A DNA stretch of 64,000 bases from Datisca glomerata (lineage: Eukaryota > Streptophyta > Magnoliopsida > Cucurbitales > Datiscaceae): assembly GCA_003255025.1 (NCBI GenBank), contig QANY01004819.1:248001-312000 (forward strand). The letters are read 5' to 3'. The notes under the pieces are model-generated. The model had not been told where the DNA came from. It saw nothing but the letters and a program-made list of their open reading frames with translations, and made no database searches. The position numbers and the translations under genes are program-made. Below are positions 1-10,790 of the stretch, one piece after another; within the stretch, counting starts at the first letter, position 1, and the number at the start of each line of letters is the position of its first letter.

Positions 1-1165
1 TGTCTTAATATATAAAAAAAATTTAGAGTTATTATCATAGCATATATAACCTTTTTAATCTAAAGCATAACCTAAGAAAATACACTGAACAAATTTAGGA
101 TTAAATTTATTTTTCATATAGGGTCTTAAACTAGGATAGCAAGCACAACCAAACACTTTGATATTGTTATAGTTAGATAACTTACCAAATAGTTTTTCAA
201 AGGGAAAAGCATTTTGAAGAATAGAAGTAGGCATACGATTAATTAAAAAGGTTGAAGCAGCAAAAGCATAATTCCAAAACATAGGAGGGATAGAGGAATG
301 ATACATCAAGGTGAAACCTATCTCAACCAAGTGTCTATGTTTCTTCTAAACAATCCCATTTTGATGGGGAGTGTAGGGACATGAATTTTGGTGAATAATA
401 CAATTGTCTTGTAAGTAAGATTGAAAAGAGAGGCTGGTGTATTCACCACCTCCATCAATTCTATAAGTTTTGATCTTAGCAGAGAACATGTTCTCAACTA
501 ATGGTTTAAAACGTTTAAAAACAGCAAACACATCAGATTTATATGAGATAGGGAATAACTATATGTATCTAGACATATCATCTATGAAAATGACATAATA
601 TTTGTGACCAAGTAAAAAAGTGATGGGAGAGCACCCCTAAACATCATTGTGATATCCAAAAGAGAAGCAGAAATAGTTTCAGAAACAGGGAAGGGGAATT
701 TAATCATTTTATTCTGAATACAGCTAACACATATACAATTTTCTAAATTATTAGAGATACAAGGTAAATGAAATCAGAGGCCTTATCACCAATATATGTA
801 ACATTAGACTTAGGTAAACAAGTAGGTATAGGATAAAGCCCTCGTATACTAGGTCTAATTTTATGTAGAATTTCCCTTGTAGCTTTGTCATAAATATAGA
901 AAAATGGGGCATGAAAAATGAATAAACAATTATTATCCAAATAAAATTTATGCACATAAAGAAGGTTATAAGATAATTGAGGAACATAGAATACTTAAGA
1001 TAAAGGGAAAGACTTAGAAGAAGTTTGTAGAATACCAGAACCTTAATGTGAAATGGGCAAGGATTGTCCATTGCCAACTGTGATACTTTCTTCACCATTG
1101 GAATTGGAGAAAATGTTGTTTAGGTCAAGAGTTAAGTGGGTGTTGCACCCAGTGCCAACTGTGAT
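1..1165 (-). pseudogene. copia pol fragment: protease to integrase
   Basis: Three minus-strand fragments are in order. Near 1165-1050 is a protease-like segment (GCNTHLTLDLNNIF, GNGQSLPI) of the type that follows the copia active-site Asp. At 955-743 is the GAG-pre-integrase region (GLYPIPTCLPKS). At 531-346 and 330-55 is the integrase core, with DGGGEYTSLSFQSYL, the HQNSCPYTPHQNG motif and the downstream VFGCACYPSLRPY segment. Frames change between fragments and stop codons occur, so no polyprotein can be made. The reading continues off the left edge towards RT. Confidence 0.85.
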
Positions 1166-1734
1166 ACTCTCTTCACCTGGGGATCTGTTGAGTGTGAAGA
1201 TTGGTTCATAGCAGAAGATGAAGATGTTCTCATCTATACCATTAATAGACTCCCTACCGAGTACAACGTGATCAGAACATCAATCTGTACAAGGACAGAA
1301 CCATTGTCCCTAGAAAGAACAACATGTTATTCTAAAATCGGAAGAATAGTTCTTGGAATCCCAAAACAAGAATCATGATAGCACCCACAAAATACTGCAT
1401 TGCTTGCTTCCATCTCCAATCAAGGTAAGGGTTTCAAGAATTTTAGAGGTAACATAAACATTGGGAGATTTAGTTCAGGAAGAGGAGGAAAGTCTCAAAA
1501 TTAGACCCCTTCTCCTCTACCTTATCTTCTTGGTACTCCACCAACTCAAGGTCCTCAGAACTTTAAGAACCACAGCTCTGCAACCTTTTGAATTCCCAGA
1601 ATGGGAGAATACAGTGTCAAATTTTCCAGAAGATGGGGATAGTGCAGTAAATTGTTACCATAGACTCAAAATTTTTTATCAAGGAAGAAATCCACCTCAG
1701 AACCTCACTGCTATGAAACAATAGATAATTTCTC
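1166..1734 (+). pseudogene. copia gag C-terminal half, inverted relative to its element
   Basis: The plus-strand frame at 1136-1378 encodes a typical copia gag segment (DEDVLIYTINRLPTEYN, then TEPLSLE). The frame at 1461-1724 ends with remains of the zinc-knuckle spacer (SAVNCYHRLKIFYQGR). In an intact element these residues lie between the gag N-terminus (here minus strand, 2205-1735) and protease (here minus strand, below 1165). The segment therefore appears to have flipped in place. A 24-bp sequence, identical but for one base, occurs at about 1075-1098 and 1152-1175 next to the left junction. Confidence 0.75.
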
Positions 1735-2205
1735 ATTTTACCTCTTTAATCGTTTGGATGTAAGCATCAATATATTTAGTTGCCTTCTTATGATGGATTG
1801 TAACCTAGACTTGAGTTGTAGAATGTTGGTGCATGACATAAATGAGTATCTTCTTTCTATTGAATCTAAAACTTCGTTGAAAGTTTTACATCTTACAATC
1901 TAAGGTAGAGCCAATGAGGAAAGAGTGGCATTGATCTTGTGCCACCCATTGCTCATACTTTGGATCATTTGTCTTTGTTCCTTCGCCATTCTCGGTGAAT
2001 CTTGTAAGGCATCTGACTAAACCAAAAACATGTGAGCCTTCAAAATAGTCGATATTCGATATTTCTACAAGATGAAGTTGCTCGAGTTCAATCTTATCGA
2101 GATGAGGTTGCAAATGTTGGATAGAAGAAAAATTGAGGAATGAGGAGCAGTGTTCGCGACATGAGGCACATTAATGGCACAATCTTGCGAATTGGTTTGA
2201 GACCC
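1735..2205 (-). pseudogene. copia gag N-terminal fragment (UBN2/gag-pre type)
   Basis: Minus-strand translation, shifting frame, gives ISIRLNSSNFIL followed by a stop where Trp is expected, then FTENGEG and DPKYEQWVAQDQ, and further on TNILQLKSRLQSI and YIDAYIQTIKEVK. These are the usual landmarks of the N-terminal copia gag domain that packages RNA. At least two frameshifts and one nonsense codon are present. It belongs to the same element as the pol fragment at the left edge, separated from it by the inverted segment. Confidence 0.7.
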
Positions 2206-2289
2206 AATTCTAACTCCAGTGGTGAATTAATCCCTATGATTACCTCAGTTATGGCCACTGTGAATAGTGTCATATCGTCAAGAGTGATG

Positions 2290-3399
2290 TGTCAAGATTG
2301 GACACGTGGCGTCTAAATATGCCCACGTAGTGTATGACGTAATGATAAGCTTCACAAAATTTATGACTGAACATACTTGTATGAGACGCCCCTAAACTTA
2401 TAAGGGCGGCAATTCCCGTTATATAAAATAATGTATTAAAAGTGTAGTGTGTGTCATCGGACTTAGTGACAAAAGTTCGAGGACCCTTCCTTGCCTGGGA
2501 ACAATCTGGGGGCTGTGATCTGATAGGATTAGGACAAAGTTTGCTACACCAGGATGAGAAGATCTCCTTGAAAGATGTAGCCACTTTACAAGTCTTGGAA
2601 GTGCCTCATTCATGCCATCCCGAACGCGGCTCCCCATGCCACTCCTGGGGGAACCTCGGAGGTGGCTCCCCATGCCACCCTAGGAGGATCCCTGAGGATA
2701 GCTCTCCACACCGCCACAGGGGGAACCCCGGGCATGACTCCCCATGACACTCTGAGGGGAACTCCAGAGGTGGCTCCCAATCCCACCCCGGGGGAACCCA
2801 AGGGTGGCTCTCCATTCAACCATGGCGAAACCCCAGGTGCAGCTCCCCATGCCACACCAGAGGGAACCCTGAGGGTGGCTCCCATGCCGCCACGGGGGGA
2901 ATCGAGGGTGGCTCCCCATGCCACCACGGGAAAAAACTGGGAATGGCTTCTCATTCTGCCACGGGGTAACCCCGATCACATTTTTCTATGTTACGTTGTT
3001 TTAGGGATGTGGCTCATTTTAGGCATGGTGCCACATTTTTAGTGTGTGACCACGTGTTGAGCGTGACTCTTCTTAGTGTCAGTTTCTGCCCGGACACGTA
3101 ATTTGCATGCGTTTGAAAGGGACATGTGTGTGGTCCCCACTCGACTCCATTTATATAAAGGGGTCCCTGGCACTATTATTGAAAAAATAAATTCTAACTA
3201 ATCTCAAGACAAAATAACCTCGAGAATATTTCCTCTTCGAAGTTTTCACCTACTTTAGAGTTTCAAGGGCATTTGTCACCTTCTGACGGTTGCCTAAGGT
3301 TGCTTGTCATTCACCTTCTGACCACCAACCCCCACATTCCCAAGCATACTTGGCATAAACTAAATCACTCATACACACATCACGCTAATCCCCGAAACA
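2290..3399 (+). repeat. 5' LTR of gag-only gypsy-type element
   Basis: It is homologous over most of its length to 6582-7660. Shared landmarks include AAGCTTCACA near the start, CTTCCTTGC, the GC-rich tandem array, CACTCGACTCCAT with TATATAAAGG (a probable TATA box near 3155), and the terminal CCCGAAACA. The left end may be TGTCAAGATTGG near 2291, giving roughly 1.1 kb. Confidence 0.75.
2608..2965. repeat. GC-rich tandem array, unit about 35-36 bp, in 5' LTR
   Basis: About ten degenerate units follow the pattern CATGCCACYC-N-GGGGGAACC-N-AGGGTGGCTCCC. The unit length is close to 36 bp with small indels. Because 36 is a multiple of three, overlapping open frames appear on both strands, but these are by-products of the repeat. 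A matching array occurs at 6868-7290. Confidence 0.85.
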
Positions 3400-3472
3400 T
3401 TTTAGCTACGCCACTAGGCAATGATCTTTCTACCATCTTCTTCTTTCTTCGAGTATGGATGGACATAGTCGA

Positions 3473-4942
3473 ATGATGAGAGCTTCTTCTCATTTGAAAG
3501 GAGAGAATGTTAACCTAACCATTGAGAACCATGACATGGAAGATGCTACTTCCAGGGAGAGAATCAACCTCACCGTCGTTATTGCGCTGCAATGACGATG
3601 ACTGAGAAGACTAACGCCATTAGAGAGCTTCAGGTCTCTAATGCTGAGATTCATACCCTTCAGAGTACACTGACCGCTCTCCTCGCAGGTGCCTAGAACC
3701 CTCATCCACCATCGTATGTCGTTCATATCGTCCCCCCTCACACGGTGAACTAGAATGATGCCCATAGAAAAAATCCAGGGGGCTTGTCCAGGTCAGGAAT
3801 AGTAAATAATGACCAAAATACGGGTCACTCGAGGAACCCTGCAAATGTTATCATTCCACCAACAACCTTCCTGGCAGCCTTCACATGTCCCATGTCTGAA
3901 CATGACGTCCCAGTCAATGGCACCGACAATGTCCATTTCGTTACCATGGAGACACTACATAAGATGTTGGAGATGGAGCATATCAAAACCTCTCTAAGCC
4001 AGACGATAATAGACTTTCATCCCCCTTGTCCATATGAGCTAGCCATGAAGTCTTACCCATCTGACTATGTACCCCCAAAGTTCTGTAAGTATAATGGGAA
4101 GGACAGATGTGCTAGGGAGCATATTATACTGACTTAGGCCTGCACGGATGTGATGAGTCCATGAGGCTGAGAGAGTTTTTGAAATCACTGGCTGAGTGAG
4201 CATACACATGGTACAAAAATCTAGCGCTGAAATCAGCTTTAACATGGTCGCATATGATTTCTGCCTTAATGACAAAGTTTTTTATGTGTGAGGAATATAT
4301 GAGCATTCTCAAGTTGGGACGTGAGCGTCAAAAGAAAGATGAGGACTTGATGACTTACGACAGACGATTCAAAGATAAAGCACTGGATTGCCAGGAAGAG
4401 TGGAAGGACGAAGACTTGGTGAAGATGTGCATCTGCAGAATGATGAATGAGTGTAGGGCGCATCTGGAGAACCTCGACATCACTACTTTCTCATGCCTCC
4501 ATATAGCTGATCAATGAACCAACACTTCGGTGTCCAAGCCAAAGGTTGCAAAGCAGAGTGAGCGCGGAGGGCTAACATGGAAGCCTACAAGATACACGCC
4601 ACAAGTAGCCATGGTACAACCCCAAGGACGAGGAGTAAAATGGGACATAATCGAAAGGGATGATCCACCACATTTCCCCTACTCCATGGATAAGGTGGAA
4701 GTGTTATTGGATGCTTGGATCAAGGATAAGGTCATGCAGAGACCTTGGGTGGAAAACTTGCCCACTAGAGAAGAAATAGAAATCACCTCGGTATTGCCGC
4801 TTCCACCGAGACACCACTCATTCAACGAAACATTGTAAAACATTGAGACGGATTTTCCATGACAAGCTCCAAAAAGGGGAGATCATTGATGCAGACATAG
4901 AAGTCGTGGGGAACCAGCCTTTCCCCTCACACGCTACATGAC
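3473..4942 (+). pseudogene. Ty3/gypsy gag polyprotein (Retrotrans_gag), broken
   Basis: Gag forms the particle that packages retroelement RNA. The fragments, in order, are: a coiled-coil-like N-terminus (about 3590-3700, EKTNAIRELQVSN); a linker with YPSDYVPPKFCKYNGKD (about 4060-4110); the conserved gag core with MTKFFMCEEYMSIL, LGRERQKKDEDLMTY and FKDKALDC (4254-4517); and a C-terminal zone with DAWIKDKVMQRP followed in another frame by YCRFHRDTTHSTKHC and RIFHDKLQKGEI (about 4793-4900). Frame changes and stops near 4135, 4516 and 4838 make it non-functional as written. Nothing like protease or RT follows. Confidence 0.8.
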
Positions 4943-6581
4943 CATTGTGACAGGAAGTGGCTGATCATGTGTTGTAAGGTCTAAAGATTATGTACTCGAA
5001 GTCACATCACGCATGTTTATTTATGAAATGTCTATTCTGAAAATTACAACTATTTGTCTATGTGCATGCTTGTACGAATAGGAAGGGCCACATGAGACCA
5101 CCTTTATTGCTGATAGTAGATGGGATAACCCTCAAACGCTTCAAGTCGTACCGACGATGTTCAACTTTAAGTGCATAAAAGAAAAAAACTATCATGTTTA
5201 GCATTGTAACTTTTACTTCAACTTTTATGATTATCAATATAGCTCGAAAACTTATAACGGGTCCGTCATCCTGAAATGCATGTAAAACAGTTGAGCGAAG
5301 TTAGTTCCTAGAATGCCTTTAAGACGCTTCAGCAAATATTGATCCTGGAATGCTTTTAAAACATTTCAGCGAAAGTTGTTCCTGGAATGCATTTAAGACA
5401 TTTCAGCAAAGATTATTCCTGAAAGATGGACCGACGCTTACTTCGCTCATTACCACAGAATAGGACCGTCGTGTAAATTAAATCTAACTTAGAGATTTAT
5501 TATGAATATGCTCATGTTAAAAGTCGTATGTAAGAGTGACGTATGTATGAAGTAGGGATGCATGATAATGAGGCATGATAATAGTTTGAAGTAGGAATGA
5601 ATGAGCATGTCTGATGAAAATTCAAAGTATGAACTGATGCATGATAAAATCAAAAGTATGGATGGGTATATAACCATTTAAGCATGACCATTACAGATAG
5701 TCCAATATGCACGCGTCTCCTTTGGTAACTTGATTATATTTTTGTGTATGTGTGCACATTCTTAGGCAGTATCATGCAGGTTCCTACGTGTATGCGCTTT
5801 CATAAGTCGAATCATCTACGGACGGCACTACAACATGTGCACCTGTCACCGGGCTATTTCTTGATGAACTTCGCCCTGGTTAGTTATCTCAATATCAGAA
5901 AGTTGTGGTACGTTTATTCATGATTCTAATGAATTATCTCCAATAATGAATACATCATTGGACTGCATCTATCATATGCAAGCATGATATAGGTATATAA
6001 AAAATATTGACTAACTATATTCACTTGTCATGATACTTTGGTATTCGGCTACACAGTATGAACATGCAAATGATGCATATATTATCATGTATATTCACTC
6101 ATCATGATACTTTGGTATGCTTACCAACATTGAACTTGAGATTGTGCATCGCTAGTGCGTGTATTTTTTCAAACTATTCGTTAAGATTAGAAACACCTCA
6201 AGGTTTCAGTGAACACTTTGATGGGGTAGTTTTTTCTTTAGAAAATGTGAGTATTTCTCTAGAAGCTGTTTGCTTCAAAGTGAAAAAAAAAAAGGAATGC
6301 TTAAAGAAAAAAAGAGAGAAAAGAAAAAGAAATTGAAAAAAATGACTCTAGACGGCTGAATTTAAAGATATAGAGACCCTCTCTGGTGTCTCCTCCAAGG
6401 GAGGAGGAGACGCAGCACCTCGTTTGAGGCGCTGTCACATGCCTCGTTCGAGGCAAGATGCAGCGCCTCATTCATGGGGTCTTCCCGAAAGCTCTCCTCG
6501 TAAATTATAGGAGACAAGAAAAACGTTTATCTCATGAACAGGTGCGAAAGACGCAGGCAACACTCAAATTAGAAAATATGT
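4943..6581 (+). other. Internal non-coding region of gag-only element, with short tandem repeats
   Basis: No coding domain is recognisable where pol would be. At about 5275-5430 there are three imperfect copies of a unit of about 56 bp built on CCTGGAATGCNTTTAAGACNTTTCAGC. A purine-rich stretch (6275-6340) and a CCTCGTTNGAGGC repeat (6415-6470, locally palindromic) precede the 3' LTR. The rest is AT-rich with no supported feature. Confidence 0.6.
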
Positions 6582-7660
6582 CCAATGTTCGCTAAACCAG
6601 GATAAGCTTCACATGATTTATGATTGAACATACTTGTATGGGACACCCCTAAACTTATAAGGGAAGAGATTTCTGTTATACGAAATGGTATTAAAAGTGT
6701 AGTGTATGTCTTCAGATTTAGTGACAAAAGTTTAAGGACCCTTCCTTGCTTGGGAACAATCTGGAGGATGTGGTCAGGTAGGATTAGGACAATGTTCGCT
6801 AAACCAGGATGGGAAGATCTCCTTGAAGGATGTAGTTACCTTACGAGTCTTGGAAGTGCCTCATTTATGTCACCCCGAGAGAACCCCGGGCACAGCTCCC
6901 TATGCCACTCCTAGGGGAACCCTGAAGGTGGTTCCTCATGCCACCCTGGGGGAACCCCGAGGGTGGCTCGCCATGCCACCATGGGGGAACCCCGGGCGTG
7001 GCTCCCCATGCCACTCTGGGGTGAGCTCTGAAGGTGGCTCCCCATACCACCCCGAGGGTGGCTCTCCATGCCGCCGTGGTGGAACCCCAGAAGTGGCTCC
7101 CAATGCCACCCTGAGGGGAATCCCGAGGATCACTCTCCATGCCACCATGGGAGGGAACCCTGAGGATGGCTTTCCATACCATCACGGGGAACGTCGGTTG
7201 CGGTTTCCCATGCCACTCCAGGGGGGACCCCGAGGGTGACTATAAATGCCGCCACGGGGGGGACCTCAAGGGTGGCTCCCCTTGCATGGTGTCACGTTTT
7301 TAGTGTGTGATCACGTTTTGAGCATGACTCTTATTGATGTCAGTTTCTGTCAGAACACGCGATTTGCATGCGGTTGAAAAGGACGTTTGTGTGGTCCTCA
7401 CTCGACTCCATCTATATAAAGGGGTCTCTGGCACCATTATTGAGAAAATCAATTCTCACCGATCCCGAGACAAAAGAATCTCGAGAATATTCCATCTATG
7501 AAGTTCTTACCTACCTTAGAGTTTCAAGGACATTTTGTCACCTTCCGACGGCTATCTAAGGTTGCTTGTCCTTCACCCTCCGACCAGCAACCCCACATTC
7601 CCAGGCATATTTGACATAGATTAGATCACTAATACACACATCACCCTAAATCCCGAAACA
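6582..7660 (+). repeat. 3' LTR of gag-only gypsy-type element
   Basis: It matches the 5' LTR in order, with point differences. A phrase at its left end (ATGTTCGCTAAACCAGGAT, about 6585-6603) recurs at about 6791-6809, suggesting a small rearrangement. It carries the TATATAAAGG box near 7415 and the same terminal CCCGAAACA. Confidence 0.75.
6868..7290. repeat. GC-rich tandem array, unit about 36 bp, in 3' LTR
   Basis: About eleven or twelve units of the same consensus as in the 5' LTR. Individual units differ between the two LTRs in number and order, so the arrays have been changing since insertion or before it. Confidence 0.85.
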
Positions 7661-7662
7661 AC

Positions 7663-8010
7663 GACTTAACTAATCAAGTTTAAAAGGAAAGATTACAAAT
7701 ATGTTCTGATTATAAACTTCAAAAACTGCTTAAACAAGAAAAATGCAAAGCCGGAAAGGATCTTGGATCCTTCTGTGAACTATTTGGACATAAGGCATCC
7801 AATCTCTCAAAACATGTGAAGGAAACTGTAGCCAAATTTCATGTCCTAAGAAAAAAAATTGATAAAATAAGCCTTGGAAAGAATTCAAATGAGGTATAAG
7901 ATATTATCAAACGGAAAAAACATGATAATGCCATCATTAAGAAAGGAGTTGTAAAATGTTTTAGTTGTGGGAAAATGGGCCGCAGAGCTAAATATTGGCA
8001 TTTGAAATGA
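7663..8010 (+). pseudogene. Retroelement nucleocapsid relic with broken zinc knuckle
   Basis: At 7951-8010 one frame reads CFSCGKMGRRAKYWH, the pattern of a CX2CX4HX4C nucleic-acid-binding knuckle in which the His is Arg and the last Cys is Trp. Lysine-rich sequence precedes it, as in gag or pararetrovirus coat proteins. Stops interrupt the upstream frame. Which retroelement family it came from cannot be told from this fragment. It directly abuts the end of the gag-only element. Confidence 0.45.
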
Positions 8011-8555
8011 GATCACCTCTTGTGGTGGAGTTTTAATCATGTGTAATTTCAGTAGATCACAGATTTAAATCTACACGTCTTAAACCTAGTGAGTACATAT
8101 CATAATTTGATTAAATGTAATTTTTTTTTATCTTTTAATTCGATCAAATCTTAGTAGCCTACTTTTTGAATGAATATCTAAATGTAAAATTATCACCTCA
8201 TATTGAACGATCAGGAGGGGATTCTCATCCATTTCTTTTCTAACTACAAAAGTACAGTCATCATTACAAGAAATTGATTATATATTTGAAAAAGTAATAA
8301 TTTTAGCTAGTTTTGAGTAATAATTAACGAAACTTCTCCAGTGTTGTAAAATCATTAACATAATATAAATTATTGAGCACTAGTAAAACTAAAGCTGTAA
8401 ATTTATAAACATATAAATGGGCCATCTATAACGAAATGAAGTAAAATTAATTAGGTGTACATTATGACAGTAAAAATAAAGCCACTCAAATGATCACTAT
8501 TTGACAATCTTGAATTTTGGAACTGTAATTGGATGAATAATTTAGGGAACTATCG
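8011..8555. other. AT-rich intergenic, no supported feature
   Basis: No coding frame, RNA gene or terminal repeat was recognised. Confidence 0.5.
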
Positions 8556-8561
8556 TTTGCA

Positions 8562-8745
8562 ATTAAACTCCACGAGTTAGCTCAAGAGGTGAAAGCCCTA
8601 TATTAAGAGTTTTGTTCCCTCTCAGGTCAAATGCTCAGATCATCTTGGGTGCAAACAGTTTTTTAAGACGCTCATGCCCCTTTGACGAATGAATTTTTCA
8701 CATTAATGAGGATAGCTTAAGGGGTAAAGGAACTCGTTTACCCAA
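8562..8745 (+). mobile_element. Possible tRNA-derived SINE
   Basis: GTTAGCTCAAGAGGTGAAAG (about 8576) resembles a pol III A box (TRGCNNAAGNGG). About 45 bp downstream, AGGTCAAATGCTC (about 8620) could be a decayed B box. A second A-box-like phrase, ATAGCTTAAGGGGTAAAGG, occurs near 8712. There is no clear 3' tail or target-site duplication, so this is tentative. Confidence 0.35.
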
Positions 8746-8850
8746 AAAAGATAAGGTAGATAAGTAACTCTTAAGTAGCTAGAACATTTAATGTACTAAA
8801 ATAAGGATATCTAAGCAAACAAGAGAAATAAGGATGTCTACAAAATCATA

Positions 8851-9328
8851 TCAGTGACATCCATGGCTATATCTTTTGAAATAACAGTAACATTTCCAAT
8901 GAAGCCAACCTTGACATTTTCCCAAAATTGCACCCTCACGTCATTTGCATTTTTCGCCGCATTTGTCGTCCGATACACATCTCTTGTGCCATGTCTTGCT
9001 TAAGCGATGACATGTTGGTCCCGCGTAATTTATTACTTCCATCCTTGCTGTAGAGATATTAATGAAAAATATCATTTTGCATATGAAAGCATAGAGTAAA
9101 AATCCAATTAAGCAAAAAAAAAATTTCAATATCCTCATGTGGTGAGGTTTCATTTTAAAGAGATTTGCTTTCTCAAAAATGGTCTATAGTCTTCTCGATC
9201 TAATAATATTAAGAATTTTTCTATTTAAGATATGACATTTACTTACCAGCATCTGTGATGAGGATGAACAGAAAGAAGGTAATGAAGAAGAATGTGGAGT
9301 TAGGAACCTTACTCATAATTCTCCTCAT
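8851..9328 (-). pseudogene. Plant defensin (gamma-thionin) gene, two exons, premature stop
   Basis: Plant defensins are secreted antimicrobial peptides with a signal-peptide exon, one intron and a Cys-rich exon. Here exon 1 (9328-9247, alternative ATG at 9316) encodes a hydrophobic leader (FFFITFFLFILITDA) and ends at a GTAAGT donor. A 199-bp intron ends in CTACAG. Exon 2 starts at 9047 with the phase preserved. Its cysteines are spaced C-X10-C-X5-C-X3-C-X10-C-X7-C-X-C, as expected for the family. However, an in-frame TGA (8943-8941) lies two codons after the fourth Cys, and the expected eighth Cys position is Arg. Reading past the TGA, the frame ends at 8851. The peptide would therefore be truncated, unless the stop is a sequencing error or is edited or suppressed. 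Confidence 0.85.
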
Positions 9329-9502
9329 TTGTCACGATGACTAATGGTTGTGGGTATGAATTTATAGCAAAAGTACTCTTGCTAGTGACTAAATGGTGAT
9401 ATGCAATTATAGGCTGATAATATTATAAGCAAGAAAATTTTAATTGACCGAAGTGAAATGTTAGCCATGAATTTACAGGTTATTATATCCAATATGTTTT
9501 CA

Positions 9503-9640
9503 CTACAACAAAAATCATTTTCTATAGCACTTTCATATAGCGTTTCTCATTGATGTGCAATCTATTCCGGTAGTTTTTAATTGAAAAAGAAGTGGTAAAT
9601 TTGAAAACACCAAGCACCAAAAAATGTTTTGAAATTAAAA
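9503..9640 (+). mobile_element. CACTA-like transposon terminus fragment
   Basis: It begins CACTACAACAAAAATCATTT, a typical plant CACTA terminal motif, and is followed by TATAGCGTTT-type subterminal words. The matching opposite end was not found, so this is a terminal fragment. Confidence 0.5.
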
Positions 9641-10126
9641 CATAACACAGCTACGTCCACATCCCCCGCCCCCACTTGAGCCCTAGACGATTCTCCTTTA
9701 TGATCTGTCCAGCTGCTCCAGCCTCAAATGGCACGCGTCTCTTTCTACACCCCGTCCATTTTCGCATTCTTCTCCATTTTTCCAAGCCCTAGACATAGCA
9801 GCTCACTAGATGGCCCTAAATCACAAGCGTATTTCATTAGTTTCATCAAGCTCTATTGTGCTCTTAATTAGAACTTGTCCCCCACAACAGAAGCGGGTAA
9901 GCTCTTTCACGAAACTCTAGTTTGTCTCTCTCACAGACACTCTTATCTCTCTCTCTCTCACTCTCTCTCTTTCTCTTTCTATTTTCCCACTCTCCAGCCT
10001 AAGACTTCTGTCCCTAGTCTGTTACATTATTTCTCTTGCTCGACATTTCAAGAAAACTATTGCCACCTTCAATTTTGGTTCAGGCATCAAAATGAGCGAA
10101 GCGAACAGAATCGCTTCAAGCCCTAC
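9641..10126 (+). other. 5'-UTR-like sequence between CACTA-like ends
   Basis: A pyrimidine-rich stretch with CT-microsatellite (about 9925-9985) looks like a plant 5' leader. It is followed at about 10090 by an ATG whose short frame (MSEANRIASSPT) is cut within 12 codons by the next CACTA-like terminus. The gene, if there was one, is not identifiable. Confidence 0.3.
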
Positions 10127-10790
10127 ACTACAATAACAAAAACCCTATGATAAAACGCTATCATAGGATCTTCATAGTGTTTTTTGTAACGCCATGGTGG
10201 TCAATGTTATTAAAACTCCGAACCTATGATAGCGTTTATTAAACGCTATCATAACTACTTTTAATGGTGTTTATAAAATGCTATTGTAACTTTTCGATAG
10301 CATTTGTAAACACTATAAAAATGTTTCCATAGCCTTTTGTAAATGATATTATAGGCGTAGCAACAATGTGAAGCTTTCTATAGCGTTTAAAGAATGCTAT
10401 TGTAACCTTTCTATAGCGTGTTTTAAACGCTATAGAAAGCGTCCCCTTGTGCTTGGTGACTTTCTATAGCGTTTAAAAATGCTTTAGAAAAGTTTCCCTA
10501 GCGTTTTATAAATGATATTATAAGCGTAGCAACAATGGGTGACTTTCTATAGCGTTTACAAAATGCTATTGTAACTTTTCTATAGCGTTTTTTAAACGTT
10601 ATAGAAAGGATAACAAGCGCAATGGGAGCTATAGCATTTAAAAAACGCTATAGAAAAGTTATAATAGCATTTTTAAACACTATTAAACATGTATGATAGT
10701 TGTTTTTAAAGCCGTTAACAGCTTTCTATAACGGTTTAAAAACACTATTGTATGTCTAACCATATCATAACTGAATTTACCTATTGTGCT
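10127..10790 (+). mobile_element. CACTA-like terminus with palindromic subterminal repeats
   Basis: It starts CACTACAATAACAAAAACCC. About fifteen direct and inverted copies of TATAGCGTTT/AAACGCTATA follow, for example near 10220-10250 and 10545-10640, with many pairs able to fold back. Dense subterminal repeats that bind the TNPA-type protein are characteristic of CACTA elements. The opposite end is missing. Confidence 0.6.

Larger units (their letters stand above)
1..2205 (-). mobile_element. Ty1/copia retrotransposon, truncated by window edge, internally inverted
   Basis: Read on the minus strand, the order is gag N-terminus (about 2205-1735), then protease, GAG-pre-integrase and integrase (about 1165-1). 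The gag C-terminal part between them lies in the opposite orientation. RT and RNase H would lie left of the window. All frames contain stops or frameshifts, so it is dead. Protein fragments resemble those of the copia copies at 14.8 and 22 kb but are not identical. Domain identity is clear by eye; outer boundaries are approximate. Confidence 0.85.
2290..7660 (+). mobile_element. Non-autonomous gypsy-type LTR element with gag only (TR-GAG-like)
   Basis: Two long direct repeats (about 2290-3399 and 6582-7660) flank an internal region containing gag but no protease, RT, RNase H or integrase signature that I can find. Both repeats end in the same CCCGAAACA and share a distinctive GC-rich tandem array. 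The layout matches the plant class of terminal-repeat retrotransposons with only a GAG domain, which must borrow pol functions from another element. The LTR start is uncertain because the left portions of the two repeats differ. I found no convincing target-site duplication or standard primer-binding site. Confidence 0.75.

Noticed and set aside
2606..3042. Overlapping frames of 69-126 codons on both strands in the GC-rich array
   Set aside because: The 36-bp unit is a multiple of three, so all frames stay open by chance; the same happens at 6823-7239.
7663..8010. Endogenous pararetrovirus coat-protein remnant
   Set aside because: A single broken zinc knuckle and Lys-rich sequence cannot distinguish it from retrotransposon gag, so no virus assignment is made.
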